Of a stretch of DNA of 63,805 nucleotides, positions 1 to 9,748 are shown one piece after another. The number at the start of each line of letters is the position of its first letter. Positions within the stretch are counted from its first letter, which is position 1. The notes beneath the pieces are model-generated. The model searched no databases, was not told where the DNA came from, and was given only the letters and a program-made list of their open reading frames with translations. The translations under genes and the position numbers were made by a program. Where the stretch lies: the NCBI GenBank assembly GCA_017651065.1, contig JAGCDP010000057.1:1-63805 (forward strand). Reading direction: 5' to 3'. The DNA comes from Treponema sp. (GTDB lineage: Bacteria; Spirochaetota; Spirochaetia; Treponematales; Treponemataceae).

Positions 1-2
1 AC

Positions 3-2048
3 AATGTTCCTTATGCAGGAAGCATCACTTCTCTTATGGAACTTTCACTTCCAATCGGAACAGAAGACGGTTTTGAAGTAACAAGTCCTTTTGAAGACGG
101 AGTTCCAACAGACCCAACCGAGCTCGCAGAAAAGAAAGCCTTTATCATGAGCCGCGAATCACTTGTAAACAATCTTGTGAGTGATGACTGCACAGAAACC
201 TGGCTCATCGTAAATCTTGAACAGTATTCAGAAAGCCTTGATGAAGCAATGGCTAAAATTGCTCCACCAGCAATGGCAATCTTTACAGATCCAAAATACA
301 AATCAGATAAATGGGAAATCCGCCCTGCCGGACTTTCATATACAGAATACGAAGAAGAAAAATCTATCGTAAGTCAGTGTATAAGCAGAATCGCTTTGGG
401 TTTTGTAGTAATGCTCATTTTCCTTATCATCTTTATACGCTCTCTTCGTGGAGTTGTTGTTCCATCTATTGCAACAATTGGCGCTCTTTGTACAACACTT
501 GGTGCTTCTGCCTGGATGAACATAAAGGGCAACAACACAATGCTTCTTATAACTGTTCTGTTATCAATGGCGCTGGCTGTAGGTTATGCTGTTCACTATA
601 TCAATAGCTTCAAGATGTACTTTAGAAAAACAGGACAGAGAAAAGAATCTGTTGTAATGGGTATAAGAGATTCCGGCTGGGCTTTATTTTTTACAGTAAT
701 CACAACAATGGCAGGTATGCTTTCGTTCCTTTCTGCGGGCATCAGACCAATGCGCTGGGTTGGAGGAATTACCGCTGCTGCCGTTCTTGCAGTCTTCATT
801 TTTGAAATCATTCTTCTTCCTTGTCTTTACAGCTTTGGAAAAGATGAAGAGCCTGATCCAAACTTTGTAAATACAGAAGGCTCAACAAAATCAGATCTTC
901 GTGTAGAAGCAATGGGAAAATCAATCCTCAATAAAAAGTGGATTACAGTTGTTGTTGGTGCCGCAGTTATTCTGGCCGTCGTTCCCGGCATGTTCAAAAT
1001 CAAAGTAAATATGAACTATGCAGACATGATGGGTGAGCGTACTCCATACATTCACCGCCTTATGGAAATTACACGCAGCCAGCTTGGAAGTCAGTACAGC
1101 TACGAAGTTCTTGTTGAATATCAGGAAGAGGATGCCCTTAAAAATCCACAAGTTCTTAAAAACATGGATGAAATGGCTGCCCGCATAGGAACTTTAAGTT
1201 CAACAAAGGTTTCTAACGGAAAACCACGCGTTTCTTCTGTAACAAAGGTTATCAAGGAAATGAATCGAACTCTCAATGGGGACGACCCGGAGGCCTATGT
1301 AATTCCGGATGACCAGGATCTTGTAAGCCAGGAAATGTTCCTCTACGAAATCTCCGGCGGAAATGACCTTTACAAATATGTAAGCGAAGACTTTAAAGCA
1401 GCTTACCTTCACATTGAACTTAGTGGTTATGATGGCGAAGAAATTGTCCGCAATCTTGCCGAAGTAAAAAAATGGTGCGCAGAACTGTTCCCGGGAGCAT
1501 CTAATGCCGGTGTAGTAGGAGAAGTTGTTCAGTATGCACACATGAACGGAAAGCTTGTTAGAGGTTCTTTGCGTTCAATTGGAACTTCGCTCATAGTTAT
1601 TTTGATTCTGCTTATTCTTGCATTTACATCATTCCGCACAGGCTTTATTGCAATGATTCCAAACGTTGCGCCAATTGCCATTATCGGAGGAATTATGGGT
1701 TATGCAGGAGTAAATCTGGATATGATTACAGCAATGATTATGCCGATGATTCTTGGTATTGCCGTTGATGATACAATCCATTTTACAAACCACATCAAAT
1801 ATCACTTTGAGCTGTGTGGAAATTATCGTCAGGCAGTTTTAAACTCATACCGCGAAATTGGAAAAACAATGATTATGACAACAGTCATTCTCTGTGCAAT
1901 GTTTGGAATCTTCCTTACAAGCACCATGACTGTTCTGGTAAACATAGGCTGGCTTTCAATCGTAGGTCTTGGCAGTGCACTCATTGCAGATTATACATTG
2001 ACACCGGTTCTGTTGTTTATAACTAAGCCATTTGGTAAAAACCGATAA
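3..2048 (+). CDS. RND superfamily (MMPL/HAE3-type) exporter, 5' end outside window
   Basis: The reading frame is open to the left edge, so the N-terminus and first membrane helix are missing; the ATG at 36 is internal. What remains has two blocks of membrane helices (about residues 105-260 and 510-665) separated by a large periplasmic domain. Each block has the RND pattern of four to five closely packed helices, and the second carries the conserved stretch GIAVDDTIHFTNH. Inner-membrane, proton-driven exporters of this class move lipids or hydrophobic compounds. It is followed by a LolA-like periplasmic protein and an outer-membrane-type barrel, which suggests a trans-envelope lipid or lipoprotein route. 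The substrate is unknown. The family is clear. Confidence 0.9.
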   Translation, partial: NVPYAGSITSLMELSLPIGTEDGFEVTSPFEDGVPTDPTELAEKKAFIMSRESLVNNLVSDDCTETWLIVNLEQYSESLDEAMAKIAPPAMAIFTDPKYKSDKWEIRPAGLSYTEYEEEKSIVSQCISRIALGFVVMLIFLIIFIRSLRGVVVPSIATIGALCTTLGASAWMNIKGNNTMLLITVLLSMALAVGYAVHYINSFKMYFRKTGQRKESVVMGIRDSGWALFFTVITTMAGMLSFLSAGIRPMRWVGGITAAAVLAVFIFEIILLPCLYSFGKDEEPDPNFVNTEGSTKSDLRVEAMGKSILNKKWITVVVGAAVILAVVPGMFKIKVNMNYADMMGERTPYIHRLMEITRSQLGSQYSYEVLVEYQEEDALKNPQVLKNMDEMAARIGTLSSTKVSNGKPRVSSVTKVIKEMNRTLNGDDPEAYVIPDDQDLVSQEMFLYEISGGNDLYKYVSEDFKAAYLHIELSGYDGEEIVRNLAEVKKWCAELFPGASNAGVVGEVVQYAHMNGKLVRGSLRSIGTSLIVILILLILAFTSFRTGFIAMIPNVAPIAIIGGIMGYAGVNLDMITAMIMPMILGIAVDDTIHFTNHIKYHFELCGNYRQAVLNSYREIGKTMIMTTVILCAMFGIFLTSTMTVLVNIGWLSIVGLGSALIADYTLTPVLLFITKPFGKNR

Positions 2049-2050
2049 AT

Positions 2051-2116
2051 TGTCATCCCGAACTTGTTTCGGGATCTCATTATAAAAATAGATGCTGAAA
2101 CAAGTTCAGCATGACA
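2051..2116. repeat. Palindromic interspersed repeat, type B, copy 1
   Basis: A 66-bp element with two hairpins: GTCATCCCGAAC..GTTTCGGGAT and GCTGAAACAAGTTCAGCATGAC. A near-identical element lies at 19225-19286. Both sit directly after a stop codon. Such elements can act as transcript 3' hairpins or be non-autonomous mobile repeats; the sequence does not decide between these. Confidence 0.8.
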
Positions 2117-2138
2117 CATTTACAAGGAGAAATAAAAT

Positions 2139-2918
2139 ATGAAAAAATCAATTTTAATAACATTAGTTTTAATGTTGGCAAATGCATTGTTCAGCCAGAC
2201 CGGCTACGACATTATGAAAAAAGCAGACGAAGTTGCTGAACCAAAAACTTCATCTTCAACTGCTACCCTTACAATTCATTCAAAAAAGGGTTCCGACAGA
2301 ATCCGCGAAGTTATTATGAAGAGTAAGGACTACGGCGATGTTAAAAAAAGCGTAATCGTTTTCACAACTCCAAAGGATGTTGCCGGTACAGGTTACCTCA
2401 TGTTTGATTACGACGATGATGACAAGGATTCAGACAACTGGCTTTATCTTCCTGCCATGAAGAAGACCCGCCGTATTGCTTCAAGCGGTTCCGAAAGTGA
2501 AGGAAGCTTTATGGGTACAGATTTCACTTATCAGGATATGGGCGATCGTAGTCTTAATAAGTACGACTACAATCTGCTTGGCGAAGAAACTGTTGATGGA
2601 GTTGCCTGCTACAAAGTTGAATGCATAAGCAAAGCTGGTACAGAAAAAGATCCTCGCTTTATCAGTTACATTGGTAAAACAGATTACATTCTGCGCAAAT
2701 GTGAATTCTACGACAGACAGAATCAGCTTCACCGCGTGTTGACCTGTACTAACTTTACAACAATCAAAGGTTTTACAACAGCTCAGGTTATGAAAATGGA
2801 AAACGTTCAGACAGGCACCTGGTCTCTTATTGAGTCAAAGAACATTGTTTATGACGACGAAGACCTTGATGATTCCTTGTTCACAGTAGCTGCTCTGGAG
2901 AAGGGAAGGATTAAATAG
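2139..2918 (+). CDS. Outer membrane lipoprotein-sorting (LolA-like) protein
   Basis: 259 residues, start supported by AAGGAG at -11. An N-terminal signal peptide (about residues 1-19, ending ALFSQ) exports it to the periplasm. The body matches the LolA-like family found beside RND exporters: repeated DRIREVIMKSKDYGDVKKS, then a segment WLYLPAMKKTRRIASS and GSFMGTDFTYQDM, which are family hallmarks. There is no lipobox cysteine. Known relatives have a half-barrel fold that binds lipid or a lipid anchor. With the upstream exporter and downstream barrel it probably shuttles a hydrophobic cargo across the periplasm. It is preceded by the type B repeat, so transcription coupling to the exporter is uncertain. 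Confidence 0.85.
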   Translation: MKKSILITLVLMLANALFSQTGYDIMKKADEVAEPKTSSSTATLTIHSKKGSDRIREVIMKSKDYGDVKKSVIVFTTPKDVAGTGYLMFDYDDDDKDSDNWLYLPAMKKTRRIASSGSESEGSFMGTDFTYQDMGDRSLNKYDYNLLGEETVDGVACYKVECISKAGTEKDPRFISYIGKTDYILRKCEFYDRQNQLHRVLTCTNFTTIKGFTTAQVMKMENVQTGTWSLIESKNIVYDDEDLDDSLFTVAALEKGRIK

Positions 2919-2947
2919 CTAACAGCCAACTCAAAGAGGAATACTAT

Positions 2948-4126
2948 ATGAAAAAATTATTTTTCAGCTTAATAGTTATTATGTTCAGCACCTATTTATT
3001 CTCAGAGGGTGTAGAATTTTCCGGTGACATCTCTACTTCTTGGGGTGTTTTTGCACCATGGACAAATAAGGATACTGCAGGCGACTTTTCGTTAGGGGAT
3101 ACTAACTTTACCGGTAAGGTAGATGCCTGGTATGGTAACAGTTCGGCTTTTGCAGAAGGAAAAGTTTCCTACGATGCCCTTTCAAACTCCGTAGACTTTT
3201 CGCTTGGAGAAGTTTGGGCTGACTATACTCCTTCTTTCTGGGGGATCCGCATTGGCCGCCAGAAGGTTGCCTGGGGAAAAGCAGACGGAATTGACATTAC
3301 AAATGTAGTCTGTCCAGGTGACATGTCCAGCATTGCAGCAATGACAAGTGATGATTCAAAACTTCCTGTTAATGCCATTCGACTTTCTTTTTCTGGAAAT
3401 CAATTTACAGCAGACGCCTTCTGGATTCCGTTCTTTACACCGGCAGTCTTGCCCGCAGAAAAAGTTGCGGGAGTTCCAATAGAAAAACCTGAGCTTGCTA
3501 TCTGGAATGGAGAATACGGTTTAAAGCTTTCGGGATACTTTCCATTTTGTGATGTTTCACTTTATGGGTTTTATGGTTGGGATGACATGCCTTTTGTTGG
3601 CCCTTCGACAAGCTCAGGGACCCCGGGCGTTTTTGTTGGTAAATACAAGCACATGGCAATGGTCGGGCTTGATGCAGCAATTCCTGTAAAAGCAGTAGTT
3701 CTTAGAACAGAAGCAGCATTTTTCCCTCAAAGATATTTTTCTATTGACGAACAGCGTAATGAACTTAGTGCACTTGCAGGCCTCGACTGGATGCCAAGCG
3801 GCTGGACTTTAACTGCACAATATTTCTGCGATTATGTTTTTGGAAACCTGGACAATCTTGACCGCAAAGATGCCTATACTCACGGCGTAACACTCAGCAT
3901 TTCAAAATCTCTTTTGAATGAAACAATGGACTTGAGTCTTGCAGGAGTTGTAAACTTAAATGCTTTTGACAGTCTCATAAATCCTTCATTGAACTACAGT
4001 CTTTCGGATCAGATTAATATTAAAACAGGGGCATATATTCTGCTGCCAGGACCAGATGAAGACGGAACTTATGGAGCTTATAAGGATTACAGCTCAATTT
4101 ACATAAATGTAAAATTCAGCATATAA
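2948..4126 (+). CDS. Predicted outer-membrane beta-barrel protein (DUF1302-like)
   Basis: 392 residues with a signal peptide (residues 1-19, ending LFSEG) and start preceded by AGAGGA. The mature part alternates short aromatic strands and ends in a strand terminating VKFSI, as barrels do. RIGRQKVAWGKADGIDITNVVCPGD resembles DUF1302-type barrels encoded next to RND and LolA-like genes. A short interspersed repeat (3601-3625) is inserted in frame, giving PSTSSGTPG at about residues 218-226, probably in a surface loop. Likely the outer-membrane partner of the two upstream genes. Barrel topology is inferred from pattern only. Confidence 0.7.
   Translation: MKKLFFSLIVIMFSTYLFSEGVEFSGDISTSWGVFAPWTNKDTAGDFSLGDTNFTGKVDAWYGNSSAFAEGKVSYDALSNSVDFSLGEVWADYTPSFWGIRIGRQKVAWGKADGIDITNVVCPGDMSSIAAMTSDDSKLPVNAIRLSFSGNQFTADAFWIPFFTPAVLPAEKVAGVPIEKPELAIWNGEYGLKLSGYFPFCDVSLYGFYGWDDMPFVGPSTSSGTPGVFVGKYKHMAMVGLDAAIPVKAVVLRTEAAFFPQRYFSIDEQRNELSALAGLDWMPSGWTLTAQYFCDYVFGNLDNLDRKDAYTHGVTLSISKSLLNETMDLSLAGVVNLNAFDSLINPSLNYSLSDQINIKTGAYILLPGPDEDGTYGAYKDYSSIYINVKFSI
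3601..3625 (+). repeat. Type C coding repeat inside barrel gene
   Basis: Core CTTCGACAAGCTCAGGGAC with flanking C runs, translated here as PSTSSGTPG. Other copies lie at 8771-8820, 13320-13344, 37664-37687 and 44757-44796. Confidence 0.85.
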
Positions 4127-4127
4127 T
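4098..4127 (+). promoter_or_regulatory. Putative leaderless promoter of ZIP transporter gene
   Basis: TTTACA, an 18-bp spacer and a perfect TATAAT, followed by 6 bases and the ATG at 4134. The -10 overlaps the stop codon of the preceding gene. No Shine-Dalgarno is present between it and the ATG. Confidence 0.55.
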
Positions 4128-4133
4128 AAAGCC

Positions 4134-4913
4134 ATGAACTGGATAATTACAAAAGGACTTTTAATTCCATTTTTGGGCACCGCGCTGGGATCGGCTCTTG
4201 TTTTCTTTATGAAGAAGGAGCTTGATGTAAAGCTTCAGAATGTGCTTTCTGGATTTGCTGCAGGTGTTATGGTTGCGGCTTCGGTGTGGAGTCTGCTTAT
4301 TCCTTCTATGGAAATGGTAAGCGATAAAGGAAAGCTTGCATTTATTCCGGCAGCAGTCGGCTTTTGTGTAGGAATGATTTTTCTTTTAATTCTGGACAAA
4401 ATCATTCCGCACATGCATATAGACAACAGCGAAGAAGGACCCAAAACAAAACTTCAGAAAACAACAATGATGGTGCTTGCAGTAACCCTTCACAATATTC
4501 CTGAAGGAATGGCTGTTGGTATTTTGTATGCAGGCTGGGCAAGTGGTTCGGCTCAAATCACTCAGGCAGGGGCGCTTACTCTTGCTCTTGGAATTGCAAT
4601 CCAGAACTTCCCGGAAGGGGCAATCATTTCTATGCCGCTTCATTCAAAGGGACTTTCAAAAGGCAAAGCCTGCTGGTACGGCGTTGTTTCCGGAATTGTT
4701 GAACCGGTTGCCGGCCTTATAACAATCCTTCTTGCAAGTCAGATTTCTTCAATCCTTCCGTATTTCCTGAGTTTTGCCGCTGGTGCTATGCTTTACGTAG
4801 TAGTAGAAGAACTGGTTCCTGAAATGGCAGAAGGGGAGCATTCAAATCTTGGTACAATTGCCTTTATGATTGGCTTTGTCCTGATGATGATTCTTGATGT
4901 TGCGTTAGGGTAG
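4134..4913 (+). CDS. ZIP family divalent metal transporter
   Basis: 259 residues, about eight membrane helices, close to the bacterial ZupT-like length. The metal-binding helix signature HNIPEGMAVG (helix 4) and the matching helix 5 motif QNFPEGAIISMPL are both present, as is the helix 7 VVEELVPE. A short charged and His-containing loop (PHMHIDNSEEG) between helices 3 and 4 is typical. ZIP proteins import zinc, iron or manganese down a gradient. The start is only 7 bp after the upstream stop and has no Shine-Dalgarno; a perfect -10 box sits 6 bases upstream, so it may be transcribed separately as a leaderless message. The metal is not determinable. Confidence 0.92.
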   Translation: MNWIITKGLLIPFLGTALGSALVFFMKKELDVKLQNVLSGFAAGVMVAASVWSLLIPSMEMVSDKGKLAFIPAAVGFCVGMIFLLILDKIIPHMHIDNSEEGPKTKLQKTTMMVLAVTLHNIPEGMAVGILYAGWASGSAQITQAGALTLALGIAIQNFPEGAIISMPLHSKGLSKGKACWYGVVSGIVEPVAGLITILLASQISSILPYFLSFAAGAMLYVVVEELVPEMAEGEHSNLGTIAFMIGFVLMMILDVALG

Positions 4914-4944
4914 AAAAGTTATTCTAGTATAAAAAATCAGTTCT

Positions 4945-6306
4945 TTAATTTCTGAACGAATGAATAGGTGCCGGAATCCTGCCACCGCGGTTGATAAAGT
5001 CGGCACAGCCAAACTTGCTTACCGGCATTACAGGACAACCGCCAAGAAGGCCTCCAAATTCTACCCAGTCACCGGCTTTTTTACCAGGAGCTGGAATGAG
5101 GCGGCAGGCGGTTGTTTTATTGTTAACCATACCAATTGCAAACTCGTCGGCAAGAATACCGCTGATTGTTGTAGCCGGAGTGTCTCCCGGAATAGCAATC
5201 ATATCAAGACCTACAGAGCAGACTGTTGTCATGGCTTCGAGCTTTTCGAGGCAGATAGAGTTCTGCTTTACGGCGTTTATCATTCCTTCGTCTTCGGAAA
5301 CTGGGATAAAGGCACCGCTCAAACCACCAACGTTTGTACTGGCCATTACGCCGCCTTTTTTTACCATATCTGTGAGCATTGCAAGGGCTGCTGTTGTACC
5401 AGGGGCTCCACAACCTTCAATACCAATTTCTTCCAGAATGCGTGCTACAGAGTCGCCGACTGCTGGAGTAGGGGCAAGCGACAAATCAAGAATACCAAAG
5501 TTTGTATTAAGGCGTTTTGCTGCCTCGCTTCCAACAAGCTGGCCCATTCTTGTAATTTTAAAGGCCATCTTTTTAATACCGTCCGCAAGCACATTTATAG
5601 GCTGGCCCTTATATTCGCGGGCTGCGGCCAAAATTACACCAGGACCTGAAACACCAACGTTGATTACGCTGTCTCCTTCTCCGGGACCATGGAAGGCACC
5701 TGCCATAAAAGGATTATCTTCAGGGGCGTTGCAGAATACAACAAGCTTTGCACAACCGTTTACATCGCATGTTTTAGAAACGTCTGCAGTTTTACAGATA
5801 ATTTCGCCCATAAGCTTTACGGCATCCATGTTGATTCCGTTTTTTGTAGTTCCAACGTTTACAGAAGAACAAACGCAGTTAGTTACACTCAAAGCTTCCG
5901 GAATAGATTCAATCAAAATGCGGTCTGCAGGAGTGATTCCCTTCTGTACAAGTGCACTGAATCCTCCCAAAAAGTTTACGCCAAGGTCGGTAGCAGCGCG
6001 GTCCAGTGTTTTACAGTAATCAACATAAGAAGTAGCATTGCTTGCACCAGCCACGAGCGCAATTGGTGTAACAGAAATACGCTTGTTTATAATAGGTACA
6101 CCAAATTCCTTTTCAATATCCTGGCCTACTTTTACAAGATTGCCTGCCTTTTTCATGATTTTGTCATAGATTTTGTCGCATGCGCGTTTTGGGTCAGAGT
6201 CGGCACAATCCAAAAGTGAAATACCCATAGTAATACAGCGGATATCCAGCTTCTGGCGCATGAACATATTTACAGTTTCTTGAATTTCTACCGGTGAAAA
6301 AAGCAT
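4945..6306 (-). CDS. PFL family protein (DUF711 / UPF0210)
   Basis: 453 residues, full length for this family, which has a glycyl-radical-enzyme-like fold but no established reaction. Typical segments are present: [23 protein letters not shown] N-terminus, [21 protein letters not shown] in the middle and [26 protein letters not shown] near the C-terminus. In many Firmicutes the gene follows a small ACT-domain gene; none is visible here. It is transcribed convergently with the ZIP gene and stands alone, with a GGAG site at -10. Function unknown; family assignment confident. Confidence 0.9.
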   Translation of the reverse strand: MLFSPVEIQETVNMFMRQKLDIRCITMGISLLDCADSDPKRACDKIYDKIMKKAGNLVKVGQDIEKEFGVPIINKRISVTPIALVAGASNATSYVDYCKTLDRAATDLGVNFLGGFSALVQKGITPADRILIESIPEALSVTNCVCSSVNVGTTKNGINMDAVKLMGEIICKTADVSKTCDVNGCAKLVVFCNAPEDNPFMAGAFHGPGEGDSVINVGVSGPGVILAAAREYKGQPINVLADGIKKMAFKITRMGQLVGSEAAKRLNTNFGILDLSLAPTPAVGDSVARILEEIGIEGCGAPGTTAALAMLTDMVKKGGVMASTNVGGLSGAFIPVSEDEGMINAVKQNSICLEKLEAMTTVCSVGLDMIAIPGDTPATTISGILADEFAIGMVNNKTTACRLIPAPGKKAGDWVEFGGLLGGCPVMPVSKFGCADFINRGGRIPAPIHSFRN

Positions 6307-6395
6307 AAGGGGCTCCTGTGTTTTAGTTATGAGAGTATTTTAATGAAAAAAGAGGGAATTGGGAATAGGAATGTTATTGCATGCGTGGTAGCCAA

Positions 6396-6482
6396 CGTCA
6401 TTGCGAGCGAAGCGTGGCAATCCAGTCTTCAAATGCATTCAAATATGTGGATTGCCACGTCGCTACGCTCCTCGCAATGACG
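6396..6482. repeat. Type A palindromic repeat (MITE-like), full copy
   Basis: Terminal inverted arms CGTCATTGCGAGCGAAGCG and its complement surround a 20-bp variable centre; inner arms GGCAATCC/GGATTGCC also pair. Other full copies are at 15850-15931, 36685-36771 and 63309-63389. Halves or remnants are at 33715-33748, 47528-47557, 48456-48483 and 49715-49734. Confidence 0.9.
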
Positions 6483-6492
6483 GGTTGGGTTT

Positions 6493-8574
6493 TTACTCAC
6501 CCTCAAAGAGGTCTATCTGCTTGCCCATCTCTTCAATAGAGGCCTCTACAGTCTTAGAAACCCCTGCGAGTGTAAGGCCGGCTTCCTGCATTTTGTCGGC
6601 GCTAAGGCCCATTTCGTCCATACTCTGGCCCATGACTTTTGTTTCGTTCTGCAGGATTTCTACGTCGCCGATGATTGCCTGGCTGGCTGTTGTAATTTCC
6701 TCAGAAGCATTCTGTACCTGCTGAGTACTTTCGTTCATTTCGCCAAGGGCATCAAGAATCTGTGTAGAGCCCTGCTGTTGTTCTGTCATGGCAGCTTTAA
6801 TCTGCTGAACAAGAGTATCTGTTTCGCGGATTTCTTTTGAAAGGTTTGCATAATCCTGAACACCATGCTGGGTTGCCTGAACAACAAGATTAATTGCATT
6901 CTGAATGCTCTTAAGCTGAGCACCAATTGTCTTTGACTGTGCAGAAGAAGTTTCACTGAGCTTACGGATTTCGTCGGCAACTACTGCAAATCCCTGACCT
7001 GCGTCTCCGGCATGAGCAGCCTCAATAGCGGCGTTCATGGCAAGAAGGTTTGTCTGACCTGCAATGTTTGCAATAACCTTATTTGCTTCACTCAAAAGCT
7101 TAGACTGATTTTCAATTTCAATAATCTGCTGCTGAAGTTCATTCTGGGTCTGAACACCGTTCTGTGCAGTTTCATCAAGAACACCAAATGAATGAGCCAT
7201 CTTATCTACAGACTTATCAACTTCATTAATGTTACCAACCATTTCTTCAACAGCAGTAGATGCACCCTGAACAGCCTTTGCCTGAGTCTGAACCAATTCT
7301 TCCATCTGGTGAATCATATCAAGAATCTTAGAAATACTCTGAGCACTCTGAGAAACACTGTTTGTCTGATTCCTGAGGTTCATACCTGTATTACTGATGC
7401 TTGCACCAATCTGAACAATAGAAGACATAAGATCTTCAATTGTACCGCTGAGCTTTCCTCCGGCTTCATCAAGTGCAACCTTAGACTGCTTCATACTATT
7501 TATGTTTCCTTCAAGGCGCTCTGTTACAAGATTAAAGCCGTTTGCAAGAAGAGAAGCTTCCTTTGTAAAATAATCAGGATATCGTTCAGAATAATCACCC
7601 ATTGCCATGAGCTCACAACCAGAAGCAATAATCTTAAAGCTTCGAGAAACACGTGCAGAAAGAATCAAGAAGATGATAATCATGATTACAGCAATTACCA
7701 AAAGTCCCATAATTGTGTAAACAAGAAGCTTTGTGTATTCACCCGAAAAATCTTCGTTTGGACCTTCTACAACAATAAACCATTGTGTGTTTTCAATAGG
7801 GCAAACACCATAGAAAGATTTTCCTTCTGTAAATGCTTTTGCGGTTCCGTCAAGATAATCAGCCTGAGAATATTTTGTAAGACGGATTTCATCAAAATAG
7901 TTATCAGTCATGATTTTGTCAAAGTTATCGTTTGTAAGATAAAGGCCGTCTTTTGTAATAATGTGAATCTGACTGTTTGTAGAAAGCTTGATATTTTTAA
8001 CTGCTTCACTCAAGGCATCAAGAACGATGTCGGCAGCAGCAATACCAATGAGTTTTCCGTTTTTATCAAGAACGCGGTAACTCAAGGTAATATTAAGTAA
8101 ACCTGTATTTGCATCAACATAAGGCTCTGTGTAACAAACCTTAGTCTGATCTTTTACAGCATTCTGATGCCACAGGCGTGACTGCATATCAAAGTCGGCA
8201 GGTGGAATCCATCCAATGCTTGTATAAAGTGCTCCTCCTTCCCAAAGCTGTTCGTAGGTAGCGTAGTAGAGCATGGTGTTATCAATCATGTTTTTACCCA
8301 TGCCGTTTACAAGGTCGCCTATTTTTTCACGAGGCTCAAGATAAGTGATTCCGTCTGAAAGGCTTACAACAAGGTCATTGTATTCTCCAAGAACACCGGT
8401 AACTTCCTTGTTTAAGGTTTCCATGGTCTGATTAACAGAATCTACGGTAGTCTGTGTAATAATGCGCTGCATTACAAATTTAAATGAAATGCTCAGGAAC
8501 AAAGTGACAATAACCATGGAACCAATTGTTCCTAATAAAAGCTCTGTTCTAAGCGACATTTTTCTTTTAGACAT
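6493..8574 (-). CDS. Methyl-accepting chemotaxis protein with dCache-type sensor
   Basis: 693 residues. Membrane helix at about residues 13-34, a periplasmic double-Cache-like sensor to about residue 280 (with the Cache hallmark [16 protein letters not shown]), a second helix at about 285-308, a HAMP segment, then a long coiled-coil signalling domain. The hairpin tip that docks CheA/CheW reads [22 protein letters not shown], and the methylation helices are rich in Q/E pairs. It senses a small periplasmic ligand and controls the flagellar motor. No receptor-tail pentapeptide is seen. A good sigma-70-like promoter lies upstream (8629-8657). Monocistronic. Confidence 0.95.
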   Translation of the reverse strand: MSKRKMSLRTELLLGTIGSMVIVTLFLSISFKFVMQRIITQTTVDSVNQTMETLNKEVTGVLGEYNDLVVSLSDGITYLEPREKIGDLVNGMGKNMIDNTMLYYATYEQLWEGGALYTSIGWIPPADFDMQSRLWHQNAVKDQTKVCYTEPYVDANTGLLNITLSYRVLDKNGKLIGIAAADIVLDALSEAVKNIKLSTNSQIHIITKDGLYLTNDNFDKIMTDNYFDEIRLTKYSQADYLDGTAKAFTEGKSFYGVCPIENTQWFIVVEGPNEDFSGEYTKLLVYTIMGLLVIAVIMIIIFLILSARVSRSFKIIASGCELMAMGDYSERYPDYFTKEASLLANGFNLVTERLEGNINSMKQSKVALDEAGGKLSGTIEDLMSSIVQIGASISNTGMNLRNQTNSVSQSAQSISKILDMIHQMEELVQTQAKAVQGASTAVEEMVGNINEVDKSVDKMAHSFGVLDETAQNGVQTQNELQQQIIEIENQSKLLSEANKVIANIAGQTNLLAMNAAIEAAHAGDAGQGFAVVADEIRKLSETSSAQSKTIGAQLKSIQNAINLVVQATQHGVQDYANLSKEIRETDTLVQQIKAAMTEQQQGSTQILDALGEMNESTQQVQNASEEITTASQAIIGDVEILQNETKVMGQSMDEMGLSADKMQEAGLTLAGVSKTVEASIEEMGKQIDLFEGE

Positions 8575-8628
8575 AAAACACCTCTCTTGCTAATATTCTA
8601 GTATTTGATTCTATAAATAGTAGTGTCT

Positions 8629-8657
8629 ATTATAACACGGGTTTTTAAAATTGTTAA
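8629..8657 (-). promoter_or_regulatory. Promoter of chemotaxis receptor gene
   Basis: On the minus strand TTAACA, exactly 17 bases, then a perfect TATAAT. The -35 overlaps the last codons of queH. The predicted transcript has a leader of about 45 bases with an AGAGAGGTG Shine-Dalgarno before the ATG at 8574. Confidence 0.7.
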
Positions 8658-9316
8658 GAAAATGAATAAATACAGCCGCAGTATTCCTGGCGGTACAAAT
8701 CGTACTCTGCACTAAGTTCCAGGCTGCGCTTAAAGCCGTTTTTCTTTTTGAAGTCGGAAGGCAGCCAGAGGGGTCGGGGTCCCTGCAGCCCCTGGGGTCC
8801 CTGAGCCTGTCGAAGGGCGGGAAGGTCAAAACCAATCTCATTAATCATATCTGCATCTTTGAAAGGGCTTATAGAAAGTGTTGTGCAAAAATAATCAAAG
8901 TTATTGGCGCAGGCATAGTCGTAGGTGTAGCGTAATCGCAATTCATAGCAGCGGCGGCATCGTTCTCCGCGTTCAGGTTCTTTTGCAAGCTCCGGGTTTT
9001 CGCGGGTGCCTACTGCTGTGTAAAATTCTTCAGGGTCATAGGGTGCCTGAATCACACGCACATTTTCTGCAGGAACAAAACGCTTGTAAAAGTTCAAAAG
9101 CTCCTGCAATCGACGTTCATATTCTTGGGCCGGGTAAATGTTTGGGTTATAAAACAAAACTGTAATTTCAAAATGCTTACATAAATATTCAAGCACATAA
9201 GACGAGCAGGGACCACAGCAGGCATGCAGTAAAAGAGAAGGCCTTTTCCCGGAGGTAGAAATGTCTTGCAGCACACAATCAAGCTGCTTCTGATAATCAG
9301 TTTTTTTATTCGTCAT
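8654..9316 (-). CDS. queH: Epoxyqueuosine reductase QueH
   Basis: 221 residues from ATG 9316, chosen because the longer frame runs deep into the upstream gene while this start overlaps it by only 11 bp. QueH reduces epoxyqueuosine to queuosine in tRNA, the last step of queuosine synthesis. The iron-sulfur and disulfide cysteines are visible: HACCGPC near the N-terminus, GERCRRCYELR in the middle, YCGC at the C-terminus. A doubled type C repeat (8771-8820) adds residues about 166-182 (QAQGPQGLQGP), lengthening the loop before the conserved SDFKKKNGF segment. Activity is probably kept because all motifs lie outside the insert. Confidence 0.93.
   Translation of the reverse strand: MTNKKTDYQKQLDCVLQDISTSGKRPSLLLHACCGPCSSYVLEYLCKHFEITVLFYNPNIYPAQEYERRLQELLNFYKRFVPAENVRVIQAPYDPEEFYTAVGTRENPELAKEPERGERCRRCYELRLRYTYDYACANNFDYFCTTLSISPFKDADMINEIGFDLPALRQAQGPQGLQGPRPLWLPSDFKKKNGFKRSLELSAEYDLYRQEYCGCIYSFS
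8771..8820 (-). repeat. Type C coding repeat inside queH, partly doubled
   Basis: On the minus strand the core CTTCGACAGGCTCAGGGAC is followed by a second GCAGGGACCCC unit. It is translated in frame as a Q/G/P-rich loop and leaves the gene open. Confidence 0.85.
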
Positions 9317-9734
9317 CGGGCGTGTATCCGGGAACTCCCTTTCGTAAAGCATTGTCAACACAGGCAACAAAAACAATACTTGCCAGTTCTTCTTTTTTTA
9401 TTGCAGGTACGACCGAAGTATTTTGGGCAATCATTTCATCAAGAATAGGTGCAACTTTCTTGCCGTAGGCTCCTTCGTTTTCAATAATATCAATCCGGGT
9501 AAGTTTGTGATCCAAAACAGTTACATCAAGCTGAACATGCATGAAAGAAGTATAAACCTTTCCGCGATAAGTTCCGTCTAAAACATCTTCAACCTGAATA
9601 TTATAAAAAGGAAGTTTTGCCGCCTGTTTAAAGTGATTTCTTGTGCGGCGCTGTGAATACATTATAAGCGAAAGAATTATACAAATTACAATGAGAATAG
9701 TTCTTGTTAGCTTTGAGTCAAATTTGAATTTCAT
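9306..9734 (-). CDS. FMN-binding-domain-like membrane-anchored protein
   Basis: 142 residues: one N-terminal membrane helix (about 10-27), then a small periplasmic domain resembling FMN_bind (YRGKVYTSFMHVQLDVTVLDHKLTRIDI, then a C-terminal ACVDNALRKG helix). The family normally carries a threonine in an S/T-GAT-S/T motif to which flavin is covalently attached. At the aligned place this protein reads VVPAIKKEELAS, so the acceptor motif is missing. It may bind flavin non-covalently or have another role. The 3' end overlaps queH by 11 bp, so the two are probably cotranscribed with the lipoprotein gene upstream. Confidence 0.65.
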   Translation of the reverse strand: MKFKFDSKLTRTILIVICIILSLIMYSQRRTRNHFKQAAKLPFYNIQVEDVLDGTYRGKVYTSFMHVQLDVTVLDHKLTRIDIIENEGAYGKKVAPILDEMIAQNTSVVPAIKKEELASIVFVACVDNALRKGVPGYTPDDE

Positions 9735-9748
9735 TTTGTTACGGCAGT

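Noticed and set aside
4991..6019. 342-codon plus-strand frame opposite the PFL gene
   Set aside because: Antisense to a strongly conserved family; composition rich in Pro/Ser, no domain.
7192..8100. 302-codon plus-strand frame opposite the chemotaxis receptor
   Set aside because: Lies fully inside a certain MCP gene; no start signal or motif.
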